From contig JAZBQD010000001.1 in the NCBI GenBank assembly GCA_036583965.1, forward strand, positions 19,688,524 to 19,752,523: 64,000 nt of DNA. Direction: 5' to 3'. Position numbers and translations under genes: made by a program. The notes beneath the pieces are model-generated. The model ran no database searches. It was given only the letters and a program-made list of their open reading frames with translations, and had not been told where the DNA came from. Every line of letters begins with the position of its first letter. Position 1 is the first letter of the stretch. The DNA comes from Prunella strophiata (lineage: Eukaryota > Chordata > Aves > Passeriformes > Prunellidae). Shown here piece by piece: positions 56,763 to 64,000 of the stretch.

Positions 56763-59700
56763 GTTTGGGCAGGAAAAGAGTGATGCAGCCATAAAGGCAA
56801 GAAGCACACTTTGAATTTGGTTGCTTGAAAGGTTTTTTAAGGACATGAAGGTGTTGGATGGAGAAAGCAGTGAAGTTTGGAACTTTCTAGAGCTGGGGTT
56901 TTAAATTTTTTACATAATTTTATTTGAGAGGCAACAGAGAAGGTGATTCTAACACTGCTCTTCTCCAGGCAAACTCAGTCTCTCTGCCTGAGAAATCTCT
57001 GCTAGGGACCATCCTTGCACCAACCAGCAGAGCAGGAATCCAAAGACAACACCAAATCCCAGGGAAGGCAGGAGGGCACCACAGCCCTTCTCCATCTCCC
57101 ATTCCCATCCCACCCCGAGGCCCTGGGAGATGCCCCAGCTCCAGTACAGCTCAGAGAGGACGAGCTGGGCTGGTTTGGGACACAGGTGATATTTTCTGCC
57201 TTAACTGAGGCTATTCTGAACTTCAGCCATGGCATTAGGTGGTTAACTTTTTCCCCCTCTCCAGGGTTTTCATGGGATATCCTGTTCATGCATCCAGAGC
57301 CTACTATACAGATGATGGGAGTTTCTTGTATTTAAAGAAAAAACAAAAACACACACTCACTCAAGGAGAAAAAATGTTTTTTAACCAGTTAAGACAATTT
57401 TTTTCTACCTCATAAAGAACCAAAAAGAGGCAAAAGCCCAATTTTCCCACCATTCCCACCTCAGTTCCAGCCCTCACCTGTGTCACTCCTGTTAGGCACA
57501 GTCCTGTAGGCTCTGCAGCTGCCCCTGTATTTTCTGCCAGTATAATTTTTTTAAATACACAAATATTATACTCCAGGGCATGTTTTGCTGGGCCAACAAT
57601 ACATGCCTCACTTTTATTGTGAGGCACAAGCCCTTCGGTTTCATGTCTTTTGACCTCCCAAGAAATGTATTAATGACCCTATAAAGCTCTCTCTGGCACG
57701 TATTCATATTAATACAATATACTCCTTTGTTTTTTTATATTACATAATAAAAGGGGGGGAGAGAGGGGGTAAAAAAAGACAGTTGTTTCAATATCCTTCC
57801 ACCACATAGTTCAGTGGGAAAATAAGCCAAAACCAATGATCTGAAGAGGGGTAGCTGACATTAAACCCGATTTTAGGCTTATTTCTATTCCTACATATTT
57901 CTCTCTTGCTTTCAGTTATGACTCTGCTCAATCCAAAATCCAGCTGCTGCCTTTGGATGCCTGCTGCCTGCTGAAGGAACCAGCTCCTTCCAAGCAGCAC
58001 CCAGGGTCAGCCACAGGAGCAGTTTTGGGTAACAACTTCCCCTCCCTCCACCTGGGTCTCACTCCCAGGCACCACATTCCACCAGTTGCTTTCAGCCTGG
58101 AGCTGGGGAATGGCTCTGAAGGATTAGGGTGGAGCAAAGGGAAAGATCTGAGCCTTCGATGAGTGCATGATTTGGGCCTTAAAAAATAATCAAACTACAA
58201 AAATAATTGTGGAAGTAACTTCTGCTGCCACTTCCTCGAATTATTTTTTATTCCCAGCACAATTTAAATTAATTTTCTGGAGGCTTGGTTCAATATTTAG
58301 GGCTACTCCTTGATCCTGTGAGCACACTGGGAGTAAGTTTGGCTGTGACTGGTTCATGTTGCTCGACACAGGTTTGGTACCCACTGACATCCTTGAGTGC
58401 TCCAACCCTGCTTTTTGACTTTTTGATTCAGAGTGGCTGAATTAAAATCCCTATCAAAATCTCATCTCCAATATTGCCATGCCATTGTCTGTCCCTCATT
58501 ACTACAGTGGACAAAAATCTCTCACCCCTCACTGGTGCCACAACAGCTCGGCTCCCAGTAAAGCCAGTGATGATTTGCATCCAATTGATACAAATGGGGT
58601 AAGTTTTAACTCATCTTTCAATAAATCTAAATTCATGATAAAAAATCAAATTGCAAACTCAAAGTGAGAACGCCAAAGGCTGTCCCAGATTTCTGAAGCA
58701 GATCACAGTGCTCCAAAACCACAAAAACAACCAGAATAATGATTTTTTTTTTTTTTCGCTGTTCAAAAGACAAATCCACCCCAATTTGGACTTCAGTGTC
58801 CTCAGGACTGCTTCAACATGGGAAAGAAGGGCAAATTTGGCCTTGCTCCTACTTAACTCTGGGAATTTTTCCTCCTACTTTGAAAGGAAAAACATCACAG
58901 TTCATAAAGTGTGGCCTTTTTGTTAACACAGAAGTACTTTTTTCCTTCTAACACTTCCAAAAAAACACTTCAAAAGTTAATAGAAGCGATTTAGCCAGCA
59001 GCTCTTTTGAAAGGAAGTCTCCAAGCTGAACTCCAAATTTTGATAAAGTGGAGAAAGTGTCACCCACAAAATAATAGAAAACACTCCACACACCTCAAGA
59101 ACTCTAAGAGAGCATTTTCCAACATTTTTGACTTCTTAGCAGCATCTTAGCTTTTGTTTATCTTTGATATTTCAGGCAAAATAGATGGGAATATTCATAA
59201 TTAATAACGAGTAAACCAAGAGTTTAGTCTTTTTATTAATTTTTAAATTTAGAAAATTATTAAAAAACATGAAGCTGAAGTTATTTGGCAGGCGCCTTGC
59301 AATGCACATAAATAAATCTCTTTCAGCAAGTCCCCAAGGGTTTTAGGCAAAACTTTGTGAACGCCAAAGAGGAAATCTAAAAACAATTTCTGGCTTGGTA
59401 GTTGAGCCAAAAAATGGACATCAGGTCCAAAATACAGTATGAAATATTAGTTTTTGTGCTCAAGAATGAAGTGAGGGATGTTTTCAGCTCAGGACTGTCT
59501 AAGGAGCTTTCCAGTGAAGCAGAGTAACAAAGATTTTAACCATTAACCATTTAACCATCAGCAAGAGCCTCACTTCAGGGATTTTACTGCAGTTCTTTGG
59601 AGGGAATCATGGACAACAAGGGGCACTGGGTTTGGGGCTTTTTTGTTCTGGCGAAGCAAAACATTTTGTCAGAACTTTCCCAGCCATTTTTAATTCAGGT

Positions 59701-59957
59701 CAATGAGCAGAAAAGCATCAGTGGTCTAGAGAGGATTCACCAGTAGGGTTGTGTTGACTTCTCCATAGAGGATATCTAGCTCATTCCATTGGGATCCCAG
59801 TGACATCCCTAAATTCCTTCTCCAACATGAATGAGTCAAATTTCAGGGCAAGCTGAGAGAGCAGTTAGGAAACAGCTCTGTGCTGAATATCCCACAGAGC
59901 ATTGGGAAATGGGGGCAAGTTTAGCTACAGTCAGGCTTTAGAAATCAAAATCTGAAC
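56763..59957. other. unique DNA
   Basis: About 3.2 kb with no recognised repeat. It has a T14 run at 58743-58756. Open frames (56924-57335, 57361-57627) show no family features. Confidence 0.45.
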
Positions 59958-60051
59958 CAGCTGGTTAATGGAAGGTATCCCTGCCCATGGCAGGGGGTGG
60001 AAGCTGGGATGAGGTTTAAGGTCCCAGCCCAAACCAGTCTGTGATTCTGTG
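59958..60051 (+). mobile_element. short CR1 tail
   Basis: 'gaaggtatccctgcccatgg' followed by 'gaggtttaaggtcccagccc' and 'ccagtctgtgattctgtgag'. It keeps the 3' tip. Confidence 0.9.
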
Positions 60052-60379
60052 AGTGTGGTTGTTGAAGTTCCAAAGTCACCAGTGTGGAGCTGGGGAAACT
60101 CCTGTCACAGCTGATCTGTTCTTCTTTTACCTCACCCAGGGAACTCATCAAGGACATACAGATCAAAATGTCCTCCAGGCTCCTCAGTGTCCAAACTTAT
60201 CAACTTTTTGCAAAAGACCAAACTTTGCATGTAGGGTTACAACATGCTTGTTCCAGCAGAGAAAACATTTGCAGGTTTTGCAGCAAATGTGGCACCAATG
60301 GCTGTAAGAAAACCTACGTGGGAGAAAGTTCTCCAAACAAGGTTGTGTTTTTAACCACTGCATTGATCATGGAAAAGGT
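60052..60379. other. unique DNA between two CR1 tails
   Basis: A forward frame (60084-60398) has a small cysteine cluster (CRFCSKCGTNGC), but it fits no family I recognise and runs into the CR1 copy. Confidence 0.35.
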
Positions 60380-60561
60380 TATCAAGCCCTGGAATTGACT
60401 TCCAAGGAAGTGGTGGAGTCACTATTACTGGCAGTGTTCAAAATGTGTGCAGATGTGGCACCTGAGGACAGGGTTCAGTGGTGACTGTGCTGGTGATGCT
60501 GGTTGATGGCTACACTTGATGATCTCAAAGGTCTTTTCCAACCTAGAGTGGTTCTACAATC
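60380..60561 (+). mobile_element. CR1 LINE 3' end, old type
   Basis: 'aagtggtggagtcactatta', then 'tacacttgatgatctcaaag' and 'gtcttttccaacctagagtg', ending in decayed octamers (GTTCTACAATCAT). It is the same tail type as 25428-25862. Confidence 0.88.
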
Positions 60562-62283
60562 ATATTTTTAATGAAGATTTCCTGCTTTGTCTCAGTTGAT
60601 GGCAACTTTTAGTTACAAAAAAAAAAAAAAACAGAATCAGGTCTCTTAACATGCTGCCACCTGAATTTCACTCTGCTCCTACCAGTGCCCTCTCCTCCAG
60701 CCCAGTTATCCCAGCATGGGCACACAGGGGAGCAAGGTGGGAAGCAGAAAGAATACAAGGCAGGGGGATTGACAGAGTTCTAAGAATCATCTTCTACCTA
60801 ATTTTCACAGATATCTGATCCAAAAAGCATCCACTGAGTGAGCACAAAACCAGCAAATACCTTATGGAAAATGTGCACTTGTGCTGCCTTTTCCCCTGAT
60901 GCAGAAGAGCAGCGGTTTCCTGCACACAAATATGAAAACTAATATATTTTACAGAGCCCCAACTCTCCTCATTCTCCTTGCACGATAAACTGTAGTTCTG
61001 GAGGGACAAACTTGCAGGAATCACACACAGACGTCAGCTCTCTGTGAGTATTGGCTGTCTGCAACATCTGCCCCTGCGAGGAAATTTGCATCTTCAAACA
61101 AAACATCAGCAGAATTGACAGATTCTTGTTTAAATAAGGTTTGTTCCAGCTTTGAGATCCCTAACTATTGTTATCAACAATACAAATGAGGGTTTATGGA
61201 AAGAGGATATATTAATTCCTTCCTTCCCCTGATTAAAAACATTGTACGGCTCACTGCAAATCGGAGAGTTGTGATTTTGAAATTCCTGTAGACACCAGCT
61301 CCCAGCACGCTGCTCTTTTATGCATCACGTCACTTCCCGGCTGCCTTTTGCTGAAAATGAATATAACAAAATCAAATATACCCCCTAAAAATTCCACTGG
61401 AAATACTCCTTCATCAGAGCTGGTTTGCAAGTGAGTGATTCTCAGGGAAAAACTTGGTGTATTTTGGAAAAGGGCTCATGTTGATTCTTTAACTTCTTTT
61501 CTGCCTCTGTCAAGGTTGGGATTGAAGCACTCGAGGTGCTATTTTATGTTCAGACTCAGATGTTAGTTATTTCTTATCTATATTACAGTCCTGCATGTCA
61601 TGAGTTGTACAGCATTCTACTAACAAGCTACAAAATGCCTAAATATATTTCGCCACAAGGTCTTTTAAGGATAAACTATCCAATTAAGAAATGACACCTA
61701 AATTATTTTCACTTTTAACCCAATAACTAATTGCCCGAAACGTGCAATGCGAACTTTTCTGACCATTTACATAATACCAGTGAAGAGAAAGGTGAAGAAG
61801 AAGGCTTTCTCCACAACCTCAGGTCAAATGTAGTGTTCTCTTGTGGGTCTGTGCCTTTCAGCACAGAAAGTTTAAAATTCTCAGCATCCAGGGTTCCAAC
61901 ATCCTCACATTTGTATTGCCCAGATGGGATTTAAAATCCTCTCAGGGGCTTCTCTGGTGGCAATGTGAAGTTAAAAACATTTCCTGAGCATCTAAACCAG
62001 GAAGCTTCCAGTCTTGCTCTCATCTTCCCACCTCTGGAGTTAAGCCCAAAGTTTATTCTCTCAGCATCAGTGATCCTGATTTATTCAGTTTGCTGGGATT
62101 GATCAGGCTCATTTCTGACAGGAACCTTGTGGGAGGGTCTAGGAGACACAAATGAGCCCAATGACACCCATGTGAGACATTCTCTGCATGGAAAATTGTC
62201 TGATGAGAAAAAGGAGCCACTAATTGTTTTTTGTTAATGAACAGAATTCATTTATCAAACCTGCTATGAAGTCTGTTTATTTA
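60562..62283. other. unique DNA
   Basis: A15 run at 60617-60631. A composite CRE-like and ETS-like motif lies at 61325-61339. No gene recognised. Confidence 0.45.
61325..61339. promoter_or_regulatory. CRE-like plus ETS-like composite motif
   Basis: TCACGTCA is directly joined to CTTCCCGG, giving a near-consensus cAMP response element beside an ETS-like CTTCC core. Short motif only; no transcript evidence. Confidence 0.2.
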
Positions 62284-62438
62284 TAGACTCATAGAGTCAC
62301 AGGATGGTTTGGGTTGGAAGGACCTTAAAGCTCATTTTGTTCCAAACCCTTCCATAGGCAGAGACACCTTCCACTAGACCAGGTTGCTCAGTTCCCCATC
62401 CAGCACTTCCAGGGATGGGGCATCCACAACTTCTCTGT
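62284..62438 (-). mobile_element. CR1 LINE 3' end
   Basis: The forward strand shows 'tagactcatagagtcacagg', then 'gtttgggttggaaggacctt' and 'cttccactagaccaggttgc'. Octamers at the tip are well preserved (ATAGAGTCA). Confidence 0.92.
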
Positions 62439-63250
62439 GCAATATAATTCACTCAACTAAAAGCACTGAGTATCTTACACTGACCTACAGAAAATTTTGG
62501 CTCCATGAGCTCTCTACTGAAAAATTAGCAATGACTAAATATGTCACTTCATGTTCTTCTTGTCCTGTGGGTTTCCACAAACATTTGGGTGACAAAAGGT
62601 ATTTATTTATTTGTTTGTTTGTTTGTTTGTTTGTTTGTTTATCTCTATGGACACAAGTAAAAAAATTCACTGTGGTGCAACTGGGTACAGTCAGTGCTGA
62701 AGATTCTTGGCCAAAATTATCTGCTGCTCTCTCATTTAAGAAATGTGCCCTTCCTTCCATGAAGTCTCTCCCAAGTTTTTTAAAAAATGAAAAATTACTT
62801 TTGTCTTTTTTCCCTTCTGAAAAGAAAAAAAAAAAACACAAAAAGAAAAAAATCAAAGCACAGAAAATTACTAGAAAACAACAGAAAACATGTGAAAAAA
62901 AACAACCACCCAAGCAAGAGCTATCCCTGTCAGGAGGTTTTCCATAAATCCTAACTTCTCATCATCTGAAGATTTACTTCTTTAGCAGCAGATGGTGTGA
63001 CCCTTATGCAATTAGTTAGCTCTGCTCTTAGAGAGATAGCGCTCTTCAAACCCCAGTGTTGTTGCTGACAGAAACATTTTTAAAGCACTATGCAAACAAG
63101 ACTACTTCCTTTAATTGCAGCATGCAAATGGGATGAAGAAGGATGGAAGGAGGTGAATATTAAGCACTCAGCCCTCCACAGCTCTGAGGTGGAGCCTCCA
63201 CTTGCAGGGTGATGCAGGAAACAAAGAGCATCCTCTGAAAGTGGATTTAT
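62439..63250. other. unique DNA with simple repeats
   Basis: (GTTT)n at 62601-62642 and an A-rich stretch at 62820-62910. The 187-codon forward frame at 62384-62947 crosses these and the CR1 tail and is not a gene. Confidence 0.5.
62601..62642. repeat. (ATTT/GTTT)n microsatellite
   Basis: About two ATTT units followed by about eight GTTT units. Confidence 0.95.
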
Positions 63251-63444
63251 AGGAAGGAATTGTTCCCTGGCACAGGGTGCCCAGAGCAGCTGTGGCTGCC
63301 CCTGGATCCCTGGCAGTGCCCAAGGCCAGGCTGGACATTGGGGCTGGGAGCACCTGGGACAGTGGGAGGTGTCCCTGCCATGGCAGAGGTGGAATGAGAT
63401 GAGCTTTAAGATCCCTTCCAACTCAAAACATTCTGGGATTTTGT
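63251..63444 (+). mobile_element. CR1 LINE 3' end, well preserved
   Basis: It has the 'gagcagctgtggctgcccc' block, 'gggacagtgggaggtgtccc' and the tip 'gctttaagatcccttccaac'. It is very close to the copies at 31608 and 16169. Confidence 0.94.
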
Positions 63445-63490
63445 GGAAGCAACAGCTTCCAAAGTGTCACAGTGCAGGAAGGCCATCCTT

Positions 63491-63904
63491 GCTGAGGGAC
63501 ACCAGGAGCTGGGAAGATGGTGAAGGACCTCGGGGGGAAAGCACACGAGGAGCAGCTGAGTTCACTTGGCTTGTTCAGCTGCAGAAGAGGAGACTGAGGG
63601 CAGAGCTCAGGGGCAGCTCTGATCTCTGCTGCCTGTGACAGGGACAGCACCCAGCGAGTGGCTGGAGTTGTGTCAGAGGGAGTTTATATTGGATTCAGGG
63701 AAAGGTTCTTCCCCCAGAGGGTGCTGGCACTGCCCAGGCTCCCCAGGGAATGGGCAGTGCCCTGAGGTTGCCAGAGCTCCAGGATCCTTTGGACAACACT
63801 GCCAGGGATGCCCAGGGTGGGATTTTGGGGCTGTGCAGGGACAGGGGCTGGAATGAATGATCCTGCTGGGTTCCTTCCCACTCAGGATATTCCATGATTC
63901 TGTG
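63491..63904 (+). mobile_element. CR1 LINE, about 410 bp
   Basis: It starts in the C-terminal ORF2 region ('ttcagctgcagaagaggaga') and continues through 'ggttcttcccccagagggtg' to 'tattccatgattctgtgacc'. It is of a different 3'-UTR type from the CR1 copy only 46 bases upstream, so these are two separate insertions in the same orientation. Confidence 0.93.
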
Positions 63905-64000
63905 ACCCTATACTCTCTTTCCAGCTGAACTCCCTCATGTCAGAGACCCAAACATCTCTTTGAATGCTGGAACAAGGGAAGGAGGACACAATGCCATGGA
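63905..64000. other. unique DNA at the window end
   Basis: Nothing recognisable in the last 96 bases. Confidence 0.4.

Noticed and set aside
60084..60398. Frame with a small cysteine cluster (CRFCSKCGTNGC) suggestive of a zinc-binding fragment
   Set aside because: No spacing pattern of a known zinc-finger family, and the frame runs into a CR1 tail.
62384..62947. 187-codon forward open frame
   Set aside because: It crosses a CR1 tail, a GTTT microsatellite (giving an LFVCLFVCLF run) and an A-rich stretch (giving poly-lysine). It is a composition artefact.
1..64000. Endogenous retrovirus LTRs or internal regions
   Set aside because: I found no TG...CA bounded direct repeats, primer-binding sites or retroviral protein motifs by eye. 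Solo LTRs could be missed without a library search.
1..64000. tRNA, rRNA, snRNA, CRISPR or bacterial-type features
   Set aside because: No A/B-box tRNA structures, rRNA blocks or regularly spaced repeats were seen; the window is vertebrate non-coding DNA.

Overview
This window looks like bird nuclear DNA, most probably from a songbird. It is AT-rich and has no bacterial-style gene organisation. The dominant interspersed repeat is the avian non-LTR retrotransposon CR1. Its 3' ends are recognisable on both strands: a 'ggtttgggttggaaggg' type block and a terminal ATTCTATG/ATTCTGTG octamer. I see no Alu, L1 or other mammalian repeats. Several CR1 copies belong to the 'gagcagctgtggctgcccc' subfamily, which I associate with passerines. 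That finer placement is inference.

I found no protein-coding gene, tRNA, rRNA, CRISPR array or complete mobile element. Nearly all long open frames are chance frames in AT-rich DNA, antisense readings of CR1 tails, or readings through simple repeats. The window is best read as a gene desert, or a large intron or intergenic segment, of the kind that surrounds developmental regulators. I cannot name the neighbouring gene.

Layout: 1-2.5 kb is unique DNA with a fossil L2-like LINE segment (about 1631-1846) and a CpG-dense patch (2036-2225). From 2.5 to 4.5 kb there are three CR1 tails. From 4.5 to 11.9 kb there is no recognisable CR1; this stretch holds conserved-looking DNA (7.56-8.42 kb) and a cluster of three perfect POU octamer sites (10112-10165). 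From 11.9 to 16.8 kb there are CR1 tails and a purine/pyrimidine-rich block. From 16.8 to 25.4 kb CR1 is absent again; here lies the most interesting structure, a diverged duplication of a module of about 150 bp at 20266-20425 and 20690-20845. From 25.4 to 32.2 kb there are CR1 copies, including one with ORF2 sequence, a second L2-like reverse-transcriptase relic (30010-30470) and an AAACA-rich tract. From 32.2 to 36.6 kb CR1 is absent, with regulatory-looking DNA and a CpG-dense patch ending in a consensus TATA box (35025-35034). From 36.6 to 42.2 kb there are several CR1 copies. From 42.2 to 46.1 kb CR1 is absent, with a CpG-retaining AT-rich block (44640-44910). From 46 to 64 kb there are scattered CR1 tails in otherwise plain unique DNA.

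The CR1 fragments add up to roughly 6 kb, about a tenth of the window. Their absence from several multi-kilobase blocks, which also hold CpG clusters, homeodomain-type TAAT sites, octamers and a duplicated module, is the main hint that those blocks are regulatory. All regulatory calls are inferences from sequence alone; cross-species alignment would settle them.
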